Source: Streptomyces spororaveus (GTDB lineage Bacteria > Actinomycetota > Actinomycetes > Streptomycetales > Streptomycetaceae). From it: DNA of 64,000 nucleotides. The position numbers and the translations under genes are program-made. The stretch is from assembly GCF_016755875.1 (NCBI RefSeq), contig NZ_BNED01000005.1, forward strand, positions 4,726,001 through 4,790,000, given 5' to 3'. The notes below the pieces were generated by a model, which saw nothing but the letters and a program-made list of their open reading frames with translations, was not told the DNA's origin and searched no databases. This document shows, one piece after another, positions 51,298-59,327 of this stretch; the stretch's first letter is position 1, and each line of letters starts with the position of its first letter.

Positions 51298-51320
51298 GCG
51301 CCTCGAACGCCGGCGGGGCT
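51298..51320 (-). repeat. third copy of the GCCGGCGTTCGAGGCGC-type repeat
   Basis: Reverse strand reads AGCCCCGCCGGCGTTCGAGG (51320-51301), one base different from the copy at 44351-44370. It lies between senS and hbpS. Confidence 0.8.
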
Positions 51321-51523
51321 GAGCGAGCCGGCGTGGCGTGACCAGCCAATACCTCGCCGGAGGCGGTGCGCATCGACCGATCGGACGACCCGGGGGTCAG
51401 CCGGTGCGCTGGGTGGGGCGAGCCGGTACGGGGACGGGGTGGCGGGGGGTTCGGACCGAGGCTTGGAGCAGTGAAGGAGCCGGTCCGACCGGCCGCCCCG
51501 TGCCACCGTTCTCAGGAGCAGAG

Positions 51524-52090
51524 ATGAAGACCCGCACCCGCGTTCTCACCGGTACCGCCCTTGCCGTCGCCCTGGGCGCCGGAGCCTTCGGTGCCGTGAG
51601 CGCCAGCGCGACCCCGGCCTCCGAGGCCGCTTCGGCGTCCGTCGCCTCGGTCTCCTCGAAGAAGGACGGGCCGGCCGACAAGAACTTCACCACGACGACG
51701 CACCTCACCGTCGATGCCGCGACGCGCGCCGCCCAGGCCGCCCTGAAGGCCGCGGAGTCCGAGAACCAGAAGGTGACGGTCGCGGTCGTCGACCGCAACG
51801 GCAACACCATCGTCACGCTGCGCGGCGACGGCGCGGGCCCGCAGTCCTACGACTCGGCGCAGCGCAAGGCCTTCACCGCCGTGTCCTGGAACGCCCCGAC
51901 CTCGGTGCTCGTGGGCCGGCTGGCCCAGACCCCGAACCTGAAGGACATCCCCGGCACCCTCTTCCTCGGCGGTGGCACCCCAGTCCAGGCGAACGGCGCG
52001 CCCGTCGCCGGTGTGGGTGTGGCCGGTGCCCCGAGCGGTGACCTGGACGAGAAGTTCGCCAAGGCGGGCGTGGACGCGCTCGGCAAGTAG
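51524..52090 (+). CDS. hbpS: HbpS-like secreted haem-binding protein (GlcG/HbpS family)
   Basis: 188 aa, ATG at 51524 with AGGAG upstream. A signal peptide (MKTRTRVLTGTALAVALGAG... cut near SASA-TP) is followed by a mature domain in the Haem_degrading/HbpS fold: TVAVVDRNGNTIVTLRGDGAGP and GTLFLGGGTPVQANGAPVAGVGV. HbpS of S. reticuli binds haem, degrades it, and as an octamer modulates the sensor kinase SenS. The 282-base gap to senS holds the divergent promoters. Confidence 0.88.
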   Translation: MKTRTRVLTGTALAVALGAGAFGAVSASATPASEAASASVASVSSKKDGPADKNFTTTTHLTVDAATRAAQAALKAAESENQKVTVAVVDRNGNTIVTLRGDGAGPQSYDSAQRKAFTAVSWNAPTSVLVGRLAQTPNLKDIPGTLFLGGGTPVQANGAPVAGVGVAGAPSGDLDEKFAKAGVDALGK

Positions 52091-52122
52091 TCCGCGGCGC
52101 CGGCCCGCTTAGGATCGAGTGC

Positions 52123-53535
52123 GTGGAACTCCGTACGCTCTACCGCCTCGCCGCCCCCTCCGCCGTCGCCCTGCTCGCCCTCACCACGGGGTGTACGGGG
52201 GACACGGTGCAGGGGCGGCCGGGTGCGTCGGGGCTGCGGGACCCGTACTTCCCCCGGGCCGGGAACGGCGGCTACCAGGTCGACCACTACGCGCTGGACC
52301 TGGACTACGACCCCGCCGACGGGCGGCTGCACGGCAAGGCCGTCATCACCGCCCGCGCCGAGCAGGCGCTCAGCTCCTTCAACCTGGATTTCAGCGGCCT
52401 GAACGTCGAGGGCGTGACCGTCCAGGGCGAGGGGGCCCGGTACAACCGGACCGGCAACGAGCTGACGGTGCGCCCCGCCGAGGACCTGGCGAAGGGCGAG
52501 GTCTTCCGTACGGAGGTCGACTACAGCGGGAAGCCGAAGCCCCTCGTGGACGTGGACGGCGCCAAGGAGGGCTGGATCACCACGTCGGACGGCGCGGTGG
52601 CCGTCGGCGAGCCGGTCGGTTCGATGACCTGGTTCCCCGGCAACCACCACCCCGGCGACAAGGCCGCTTACGACATCACCATCACCGTCCCGCGCGGCTA
52701 CGAGGCGGTCTCGAACGGCGAGTTGCGCTCCCGTACCGAGGACGCGGACGGGCGGACGGCGTTCGCGTGGCACAGTCCGGAGCCGATGGCGAGCTATCTC
52801 GCGACCGCCGCCGTCGGGCCGTTCAAGGTGACGACCGGGCGGACGCCCTCGGGGGTCGGCCTCTACAGCGCCGTGGCGCCCGGGGAGCAGGCCGCGAACA
52901 CGGGTCCGCTGGCCCGGCTGCCGGAGATGGTGGAGTGGGGCAGCGGACGGTTCGGTCCGTACCCCTTCGCCTCGGCGGGCGCGATCGTGGTGCCCGCGGG
53001 GACCCTGTCCTACGCGCTGGAGACCCAGGGACGCCCCGTCTTCTCCGGCGCGCCGACCGAGGAGGAGCTCGTCGTGCACGAGCTCGCCCACCAGTGGTTC
53101 GGCGACTCGGTGTCCCCGAAGACCTGGAAGGACATGTGGCTCAACGAGGGCTTCGCGACCTACGCGGAGTGGCTGTGGGCCGAGGACCACGGCGGGTCCA
53201 CGGCGCAGGAGTACTTCGAGGCGTTCCGGACCGGTGACACGGACGTCGACCGGGACGCCGGCAGCGACTGGTACGCCTTCCCTCCGGCCGCTCCGCCCGG
53301 GCCCGCGGACATCTCGGCGGAGCCGGTGTACTACCGCGGCGCGATGGTCCTGCACCGGATCCGGCAGGAGGTGGGCGACGAGAAGTTCTTCGCCCTGGTG
53401 CGCGGCTGGGTCGCCGACCACCGGCACGGGAACGTGAGCACGGCCGACTTCACGGCCTACGCCGAGAAGAAGACGGGCCACGACCTGAAGAAGGTCTGGG
53501 ACGTGTGGCTGTACGGGAAGGACCGTCCCGAGTAG
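52123..53535 (+). CDS. M1-family metallopeptidase lipoprotein (aminopeptidase N-like)
   Basis: 470 aa from the GTG at 52123, seven bases after TAGGAT (52110-52115). Signal peptide with lipobox ALTTGC (Cys24). Zinc-binding motif H319-E320-LA-H323 and E342 in LNEGFATYAEW. The exopeptidase GxMEN motif is absent: its equivalent GTLSYALETQG (about 303-311) has no Met-Glu-Asn but keeps Glu, so peptide N-terminus recognition may differ. Without the C-terminal ERAP-like domain it is shorter than aminopeptidase N. It acts outside the cell on peptides. The gene begins 32 bases after hbpS. Confidence 0.88.
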   Translation: MELRTLYRLAAPSAVALLALTTGCTGDTVQGRPGASGLRDPYFPRAGNGGYQVDHYALDLDYDPADGRLHGKAVITARAEQALSSFNLDFSGLNVEGVTVQGEGARYNRTGNELTVRPAEDLAKGEVFRTEVDYSGKPKPLVDVDGAKEGWITTSDGAVAVGEPVGSMTWFPGNHHPGDKAAYDITITVPRGYEAVSNGELRSRTEDADGRTAFAWHSPEPMASYLATAAVGPFKVTTGRTPSGVGLYSAVAPGEQAANTGPLARLPEMVEWGSGRFGPYPFASAGAIVVPAGTLSYALETQGRPVFSGAPTEEELVVHELAHQWFGDSVSPKTWKDMWLNEGFATYAEWLWAEDHGGSTAQEYFEAFRTGDTDVDRDAGSDWYAFPPAAPPGPADISAEPVYYRGAMVLHRIRQEVGDEKFFALVRGWVADHRHGNVSTADFTAYAEKKTGHDLKKVWDVWLYGKDRPE

Positions 53536-53547
53536 GCCTCGTGTCCG

Positions 53548-54066
53548 CTACGGGGCTTCGAGCGGCTTGCGCAGCACGGTGCAGTCGCGGCCCAGCTCGC
53601 GGTCCTTGGCCCGGCGCAGCTCGACGTAGCCCTGGGACTGCCAGAAGGCGAGCGCCGTCGGGTTGTTGTCCAGTACGGCGATGCGCACGCCCGCGCGTCC
53701 GGCGGTGCGGAAGCGGTCCTCGATCAGGGTGGCCACGGCGCGGCCGTATCCCTCGCGGTGGGCGGTGGCGTCGATGAGCAGCAGGCCGATCCACGGGTCC
53801 GGGTCGTCGGCGGCGGGTGCCTGAGCGAGGGTGGCGGCCAGCCCGACGAGGCGGCCGGCGGACCGGGCGAGGAGCACCTCGGCGCTGTCGTGGGCGAGTT
53901 CACCGGCGAGCGCGGCGGCGACCTGTTCGACCGTGATGCGGTCCGGGTCGGGGAAGTCCCCGCTGAGTTCGAAGAAGGCGTGGTTCGTCGAGTAGAGCGC
54001 GGCGATCTCGGTGAGGACCGGGCCGGGGAGGGCGCCGTCGACGGGGACGAGGGGGTGCAGGATCAC
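53548..54066 (-). CDS. GNAT acetyltransferase
   Basis: 172 aa, GTG at 54066, seven bases after TACCGT (minus strand 54079-54074), so probably leaderless. Acetyl-CoA loop in LLLIDATAHREGYGRAVATLI; C-terminal AVLDNNPTALAFWQSQGYVEL is the typical GNAT beta-bulge and helix. Substrate unknown. The longer reading frame upstream is non-coding (Arg-rich, wrong bias). Convergent with the M1 peptidase, 12 bases apart. Confidence 0.83.
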   Translation of the reverse strand: MILHPLVPVDGALPGPVLTEIAALYSTNHAFFELSGDFPDPDRITVEQVAAALAGELAHDSAEVLLARSAGRLVGLAATLAQAPAADDPDPWIGLLLIDATAHREGYGRAVATLIEDRFRTAGRAGVRIAVLDNNPTALAFWQSQGYVELRRAKDRELGRDCTVLRKPLEAP

Positions 54067-54079
54067 CTGTCGAACGGTA

Positions 54080-54118
54080 GCGAAGCCCCCTCCCCGGACG
54101 GCCGGGAGGGGGCTTCGC
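54080..54118. terminator. hairpin terminator after terD
   Basis: 15-base perfect stem GCGAAGCCCCCTCCC / GGGAGGGGGCTTCGC with a nine-base loop, between the terD stop (minus strand) and the GNAT -10 box, which abuts its arm. Confidence 0.85.
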
Positions 54119-54131
54119 CGGCGCTGGTGTC

Positions 54132-54707
54132 CTAGACGTTGACGCCGAAGTCCTGCGCGATGCCGGTGAGGCCGGAGGCGTACCCCTGGCCGACCGCGCG
54201 GAACTTCCACTCGGCGCCGTTGCGGTAGAGCTCGCCGAAGACCATGGCGGTCTCGGTGGCCGCGTCCTCGGAGAGGTCGTAGCGGGCGATCTCGGCGCCG
54301 CCGGCCTGGTTCACGACGCGGATGTACGCGTTGCGGACCTGGCCGAAGTTCTGGCTGCGGGCCTCGGCGTCGTAGATGGAGACCGGGAAGACGATCTTGT
54401 CGACGTCGGCCGGCAGGCCGGCGAGGTTGACGTTGATGGCCTCGTCGTCGCCCGCGCCCTCGCCGGTGCGGTTGTCACCGGTGTGGACGATGGTCTGGTC
54501 CGGGGTGGACTTGTTGTTGAAGAAGACGAAGTGGCCGTCGGAGACGACCTTGCCCGTCGGGTTGACCGCGATGGCCGAGGCGTCGAGGTCGAAGTCGACT
54601 CCGGTCGTCGTACGGACGTCCCAGCCGAGGCCGACCGTGACGGCGGCGAGGCCCGGGGCCTCCTTCGAGAGCGAGACGTTGCCGCCCTTGGACAGGCTGA
54701 CAGCCAT
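54132..54707 (-). CDS. terD: TerD-family calcium-binding stress protein
   Basis: 191 aa, ATG at 54707 ([20 protein letters not shown]), with GGAAAGGGAC upstream. Standard Ter[25 protein letters not shown], the acidic [22 protein letters not shown] calcium site and [25 protein letters not shown]. TerD proteins bind Ca2+ and associate with tellurite resistance and stress in Streptomyces, where several paralogues occur. This copy stands alone, without other ter genes. Length is full. Confidence 0.93.
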   Translation of the reverse strand: MAVSLSKGGNVSLSKEAPGLAAVTVGLGWDVRTTTGVDFDLDASAIAVNPTGKVVSDGHFVFFNNKSTPDQTIVHTGDNRTGEGAGDDEAINVNLAGLPADVDKIVFPVSIYDAEARSQNFGQVRNAYIRVVNQAGGAEIARYDLSEDAATETAMVFGELYRNGAEWKFRAVGQGYASGLTGIAQDFGVNV

Positions 54708-54896
54708 GGGAATGTCCCTTTCCTCATCCAACATGTACGTACAGGCGGTCAAACTACCGCTGCCCCCTATAACGCGACGAGAGGCCGGTCGGGTTCCCGT
54801 CGTGAATTGTCCGTGACGGCGGATCTCCGCCGCCCGGATGCGGCGGGCGGTAAATACGGGTGACGGCGGCCGGGCCGGGGGCGGATCATAGGGGGC

Positions 54897-55322
54897 ATGC
54901 CTGGTCCCTATGTCATCCGCGGTTCGGTCGTGCTCCCCGAGGGAGAGCTCGCCTGGCGGTTCTCGCGTTCCTCGGGGCCCGGCGGTCAGCACGTGAACAC
55001 CTCGGACTCGCGCGCGGAGCTGCTGTTCGACCTGGCGGCCACCAAGGCGCTGCCCGAGGTGTGGAAGGAGCGGGCGCTGGAGCGGCTCGCGGCGAGGCTG
55101 GTGGACGGTGTGGTGACCGTACGGGCCTCCGAGCACCGCTCGCAGCTGCGCAACCGGGAGATGGCGCTGGTCCGGCTGGCCTCGCTGCTGGCCGAGGCGA
55201 CGGCGCCGCCGCCGAAGCAGCGCCGGGCGACGAAGATCCCGCGCGGGATCAACGAGCGCCGGCTGCGGGAGAAGAAGGCGCGGGCCGAGACCAAGCGCGG
55301 CCGCACGGGCCGGGACTGGTAG
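54897..55322 (+). CDS. arfB: ArfB/YaeJ-type peptidyl-tRNA hydrolase (ribosome rescue)
   Basis: 141 aa, ATG at 54897. The RF-type domain contains the GGQ motif at residues 29-31 ([18 protein letters not shown]) and the C-terminal tail is basic ([32 protein letters not shown]), which enters the mRNA channel of stalled ribosomes. It hydrolyses peptidyl-tRNA on non-stop ribosomes without mRNA codon recognition. Length and both parts are typical of ArfB. Alone, with a terD gene divergent. Confidence 0.93.
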   Translation: MPGPYVIRGSVVLPEGELAWRFSRSSGPGGQHVNTSDSRAELLFDLAATKALPEVWKERALERLAARLVDGVVTVRASEHRSQLRNREMALVRLASLLAEATAPPPKQRRATKIPRGINERRLREKKARAETKRGRTGRDW

Positions 55323-55360
55323 CCGCGCCCTTGCCCGCCTTACGCGCCCCGCTCGCCCAA

Positions 55361-55414
55361 TCCGCTCTGCCCGCCCTGTCCGCTCTGCCGGCCCTGTCCG
55401 CTCTGCCCGCCCCG
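55361..55414. repeat. three tandem 18-base repeats between arfB and the flavin reductase gene
   Basis: Copies at 55361-55378, 55379-55396 and 55397-55414, each TCCGCTCTGCCcGCCCtG with one or two differences. Non-coding. Confidence 0.85.
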
Positions 55415-55420
55415 CCCGCC

Positions 55421-55990
55421 TTACGTGCCCAGGTGCCGGTAGCGCCCGCGGAAGTACGTGAGGGGCTGACCGTCCGGGGACGGCAGGCCGGCCGTCAGGA
55501 CCCGGCCGACGACCAGGGTGTGGTCGCCCGCCTCGACGCGGTTCTCCGTACGGCATTCCAGGGTGGCCAGGGCGCCGCTCAGCAGGGGGGCGCCGGAGGC
55601 CTCGCCGCGTACGTGCGGCAGGTCGGCGAAGAGCAGCCGGTCGCTGATGCGGCCCTTCATCGCGAAGCGGCCCGCCACCTGGAGCTGGTGGTCGGCGAGG
55701 ACCGACACCGCCCACAGGGGCTGTTCCGCCAGCAGGTCGTCCATCCGGGAGCCCTCGCGCAGGCTCACCAGGACCAGCGGCGGATCCAGGGACACGGACA
55801 TGAAGGCGGTCGCCGTCATGCCGACGTCCTCTCCGCGCGGGCCGTCCGCGGTCAGCGGGGGCTCGTGCGCGGTGATCAGGCACACGCCCGCCGCCAGCCG
55901 GGACATCGCGGCCCGGAACTCGTCATTGCTCACTCCCTCAGCATGGGGGGTTCCGCGGGACACGGTGGGTACGGGGGTCGTCTTCAGCAC
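55421..55990 (-). CDS. flavin reductase-like FMN-binding protein
   Basis: 189 aa, GTG at 55990, six bases after TAGCGT (minus strand 56002-55997), so probably leaderless. Split-barrel flavin reductase family: [41 protein letters not shown] (FMN phosphate loop) and the C-terminal [20 protein letters not shown]. It reduces FMN/FAD with NAD(P)H for a monooxygenase, or acts as a flavin-dependent oxidoreductase on its own. No partner monooxygenase is nearby. Confidence 0.88.
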   Translation of the reverse strand: MLKTTPVPTVSRGTPHAEGVSNDEFRAAMSRLAAGVCLITAHEPPLTADGPRGEDVGMTATAFMSVSLDPPLVLVSLREGSRMDDLLAEQPLWAVSVLADHQLQVAGRFAMKGRISDRLLFADLPHVRGEASGAPLLSGALATLECRTENRVEAGDHTLVVGRVLTAGLPSPDGQPLTYFRGRYRHLGT

Positions 55991-56292
55991 GCTGAAACGC
56001 TAATCTCGCCCTTCCGCGCCGCGCATCGGGCCCTGGTCCGAGTCGCGTCCCCGCCCCTTGGCCTAGGCCCGGGCGTATCGTTTGCTCTCGGGAATGTGAG
56101 GGAGCGCTCCCAGTCGTGCACGAGCCCACCGCGCACCGATATTCACCTGATGTGACTTGAGTCACAGAGGGCAAGATTTGTTGACCCTGTGTACCTGCCG
56201 CACAGCTCACTGTGATTCAGTGGACGGGACACCGCAACGAAACGCCGATGACAAACCTGGAGTTGCTGTCGAGGTCTCGGGGAGAGCGAGCA
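55991..56292. other. intergenic region between the flavin reductase gene and cdgB
   Basis: 302 bases with divergent promoters, including the TAGCGT box of the flavin reductase (left end) and a BldD-type palindrome at 56151-56166. The reading frame into cdgB stays open upstream of 56293 but lacks a ribosome site there. An in-frame ATG at 56248 is a weaker start. Confidence 0.6.
56151..56166. promoter_or_regulatory. BldD-box-like palindrome upstream of cdgB
   Basis: TGTGACTTGAGTCACA has perfect 7-base arms, fitting the BldD pattern GTGA-N6-TCAC. BldD, itself controlled by c-di-GMP, is known to repress cdg genes in Streptomyces. It lies about 127 bases before the cdgB ATG. Confidence 0.6.
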
Positions 56293-58059
56293 ATGGAGAC
56301 CGAGTCGGAGCCGTACGTCCGTCTTGCGACCCTGCGGCAGCTGCACCGGGTGGTGGCCGAGCTCAATACGGCCCGGAGCCTGGCGGACACTCTGCAGACC
56401 GTCGTGGACGGCATCGTCGTGGGCCTCGGCTACGAACTCGCCTGTGTCAACCTCGTTCGCCCGGACGGTGATCTCGTCGTCGCCGCCTTCGCGGGAGACC
56501 CCGCCGCGGAGGCCCTCATCACCGGCCGCGTCGGCTCCCGCGCCTCCTGGGAACGCCGCCTGACGATGGGTGAGAACTGGGACGGGCTCAGGTTCATCCC
56601 GCACACCGAGGGCTGGGTCCTCATGGAGGACGACGTCCCCCAGTGGCACACCGACGGCCCCGATCCCCGGTTCGAGGACGAGTGGCACCCCGAGGACCGG
56701 CTCTACGCACCCATGTATGCGTCCGGCGGGGAACTTCTGGGTGTCATTTCGGTGGACAGACCGCGCAACGGCCGCAGGCCCGGCGCCTGGGGCCGCGAAG
56801 CGCTCCAGATGTACGCCTTCCAGGCGGCGATTGCCATCAGCAATGCGCGGCTCCGCGCGAACATGCAGCGGGCCCTCGTCCGGCTGGAACGCGAGCAGCA
56901 GGCACTGCGGGCCAGTGAAGAGTCGTTCCGCCAGGCCTTCGAGTACGCGCCCAGCGGCATGGCCATCGCCGAGATGGGCGGCGACCAGCACGGCCGGCTG
57001 CTGCGGACCAACGACGCGCTGTGCCGGCTGCTCGGCCGGCCCGCCTCCGTCCTGCGCCGCTACTCCTTCTCCGACCTGGTCCACCCCGAGGACATCGGCA
57101 CCCTGCTGCGCACCTCCGCCGAGGGCGGCCGCGCCGAGCTGCGCCTGGGCCGCCGCGACGGCACGTATGTATGGGTCTCGCTGCGCAACTCCGTCGTCGC
57201 CGACGCCGCCGACGGCCCCCGGTTCCTGCTCACGCACGTCGAGGACATCGAGGAGCGCAAGCGGCACGAGCTCCAGCTCGCCCACCGCGCCAGCCACGAC
57301 TCGCTGACCGGCCTGCCCAACAGCGCCGAGCTGCGGGCCCGCCTCGGCGCCCGGCTGTGCCGCAGGCCACAGTCGGTGCGGGCCAGCGCGGTGGAGGCGC
57401 TGGACGCGGCCTTCGAGGGGCGCGACACGTACGACGGTCACGCGGCGCACGGGGGCCACGCCGCGCACGCGGCGCACGACGGGCACCCGGTGGGGGCGGA
57501 GGCGGGTGGTGCCGGTGAGCACGGGTTTCACGGCGACGGCTCCGACCGGTTCCCCGGGGGCGACCCCTTCGAATTCCCCGGGGCGCCGCCCGCCCCGGCG
57601 GACGGTCCGTACGACCACCACGTGCACACGGTGGCTCCCGCGACCGACATCGACGACGGGACGAAGGGGCTCGCGGTCCTCTTCTGCGACCTGGACGGCT
57701 TCAAGTCGATCAACGATCGGTTCGGGCACCACACCGGCGACGCGGTCCTGATCGAGGTGGCCCGGCGGCTGACGACCGGCGTCAGGGACGGTGACACCGT
57801 CGCCCGGCTGGGTGGTGACGAATTCGTCGTCCTGGCCGACGGCCTGGGCGCCGCCGACGCCGCCGACCTCGCCGTCCGGCTGCGCAACGCGATCATCCCG
57901 CCGATCCGGGTGGACGGCCGTGCGGTGCGGGTGGGGGCCAGTTTCGGCATCGGCTGGGCCAGCTGCGGGATGTCCGCCGACGAGGTGCTGCGCTCCGCCG
58001 ATCAGCGGATGTACATCGAGAAGAGGTCCCGGTCGAAGGCCCATCGCCGGGCGGGATGA
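56293..58059 (+). CDS. cdgB: CdgB, GAF-PAS-GGDEF diguanylate cyclase
   Basis: 588 aa, ATG at 56293 with GGGGAGAG upstream (METESEPYVRLATLRQLHRV, as in the known Streptomyces protein). A GAF domain (about 15-195), PAS/PAC (about 205-335), then a GGDEF domain with an intact active site GGDEF (507-511) and an upstream inhibitory-site RxxD (RDGD). It synthesises c-di-GMP, which controls BldD and RsiG-WhiG. Residues ~357-458, inside the early GGDEF fold, form a ~100-residue His/Gly/Ala/Pro-rich insertion (see findings). No transmembrane segment. Confidence 0.93.
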   Translation: METESEPYVRLATLRQLHRVVAELNTARSLADTLQTVVDGIVVGLGYELACVNLVRPDGDLVVAAFAGDPAAEALITGRVGSRASWERRLTMGENWDGLRFIPHTEGWVLMEDDVPQWHTDGPDPRFEDEWHPEDRLYAPMYASGGELLGVISVDRPRNGRRPGAWGREALQMYAFQAAIAISNARLRANMQRALVRLEREQQALRASEESFRQAFEYAPSGMAIAEMGGDQHGRLLRTNDALCRLLGRPASVLRRYSFSDLVHPEDIGTLLRTSAEGGRAELRLGRRDGTYVWVSLRNSVVADAADGPRFLLTHVEDIEERKRHELQLAHRASHDSLTGLPNSAELRARLGARLCRRPQSVRASAVEALDAAFEGRDTYDGHAAHGGHAAHAAHDGHPVGAEAGGAGEHGFHGDGSDRFPGGDPFEFPGAPPAPADGPYDHHVHTVAPATDIDDGTKGLAVLFCDLDGFKSINDRFGHHTGDAVLIEVARRLTTGVRDGDTVARLGGDEFVVLADGLGAADAADLAVRLRNAIIPPIRVDGRAVRVGASFGIGWASCGMSADEVLRSADQRMYIEKRSRSKAHRRAG

Positions 58060-58127
58060 AGCGGTCTGCCGCTCGTGGGCGCACGTGTTCGGGGTAGGCT
58101 CCCGGGGGTCGAAAGGAGTGACCTGCG

Positions 58128-59162
58128 ATGACGACGCCCGCGAACAACGGCCCGCACGGTGGGGCGAACAAGCCCGAGGACGACGATCCGTTCGGCTACC
58201 TCTACGAGGACGGCCAGGCCGCCGGGGCCACCCCGCCCGGGCAGGGCGGATACGGCTACCCCGGTTCGGCGGGCGGCGGTCAGCCTGGTCCTCAGCCCGG
58301 CGTCCCCCGCACCTCGCACCACCAGGTGCGTACGGTCGGTGACCGCAGGAACGGCGGCCAGCGCGGCCCCGTCCCGCAGCAGCAGGGCCCGGGCTACCAG
58401 GCCCAGTACCAGGCCCCCGAAGCGCTCCAGGCGGGCGGCTACGGCGTTCCGGCGCAGCAGGCGCAGTCCCCGCAGCACCAGACCCAGGCGGTTGCGCACC
58501 CCGGCGGTCACGGCGGCGGCCGAGGCGGCGGCGGGTCCAGCCGGCGCGGTCTGCTGATCGCGGCCGTCGCCGTGGTCGCGGTGGTCGTGATCGGCATCGC
58601 CGCGGCCCTGCAGTTCGGTGACAAGGACAAGGGCAAGGAAGGGCCGACCACGAACGCCGGCCAGCAGTCGCCGGCCCCCCAGAACCCGGCCAGCCCGGCC
58701 CCGAGCAGCCCGAAGCCCTCGCAGGACCCGCTGCCGAAGGGCGAGGCGGCCGGTGCGGGCATGGTGCTGACCGGCGGTGCGCGGCTGGAGAGCACGGTGC
58801 CCGGTTCGAAGAGCTCGGGCGGCCAGTACGTCGCCGGCTTCAACCAGACCGGTGCGGCGCTCACCTGGACGGTGGACGTGCCCGAGGCGGGCGACTACAC
58901 GCTGTTCGTCAACTACGGCGTTCCCGGCAAGCCCGGCAAGGCGACCCTCACGGTCAACGGGCAGAGCCCGAACCAGTCGTTGAACCTGGACAACTTCGCC
59001 AAGGCGGCGGACGGCGCCTGGGACAAGGGCTGGACGCGCACCTTCGCGTGGATCACCCTCAAGAAGGGCACGAACGCGATGAAGATCTCGTGCGAGGCCG
59101 GCAACCAGTGCGATGTCGTCTTCGACCAGCTGGAGCTGGCCTCGGGCCACACCCGGCGCTGA
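58128..59162 (+). CDS. membrane-anchored CBM35-like carbohydrate-binding protein
   Basis: 344 aa, ATG at 58128 with AAGGAG upstream. The Gly/Gln/Pro-rich cytoplasmic tail (1-138, PGQGGYGYPGSAGGGQPGPQ...) is followed by one transmembrane helix (about 140-162, GLLIAAVAVVAVVVIGIAAALQ), a Ser/Pro linker and a C-terminal beta-sandwich (about 205-340) with YVAGFNQTGAALTWTVDVPEAG, DYTLFVNYGVPGKPGKATLTVN and VVFDQLEL, the CBM6/CBM35 pattern. It probably binds wall or extracellular polysaccharide. Terminated by the 59188-59227 hairpin. Confidence 0.86.
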   Translation: MTTPANNGPHGGANKPEDDDPFGYLYEDGQAAGATPPGQGGYGYPGSAGGGQPGPQPGVPRTSHHQVRTVGDRRNGGQRGPVPQQQGPGYQAQYQAPEALQAGGYGVPAQQAQSPQHQTQAVAHPGGHGGGRGGGGSSRRGLLIAAVAVVAVVVIGIAAALQFGDKDKGKEGPTTNAGQQSPAPQNPASPAPSSPKPSQDPLPKGEAAGAGMVLTGGARLESTVPGSKSSGGQYVAGFNQTGAALTWTVDVPEAGDYTLFVNYGVPGKPGKATLTVNGQSPNQSLNLDNFAKAADGAWDKGWTRTFAWITLKKGTNAMKISCEAGNQCDVVFDQLELASGHTRR

Positions 59163-59187
59163 CGGCGGGGACGGGCGCCCCCGGAAC

Positions 59188-59227
59188 GCAATCAGGCTCT
59201 GCCGCGCACGCGGCAGAGCCTGATTGC
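59188..59227. terminator. hairpin terminator after the CBM35-like gene
   Basis: Long palindrome: GCAATCAGGCTCTGCCGCG (59188-59206) and its reverse complement ending 59227, with a two-base centre, giving about 17 usable pairs. Confidence 0.88.
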
Positions 59228-59327
59228 ATCTACGGGGGGCCTGCCGGCCGCCGAAGGACCGTCAGGAGCGTTGTCCGCAGGACATTTCGCGGGATGTTCG
59301 GCCCGGATCCGCGGATCCGCGGATCCG

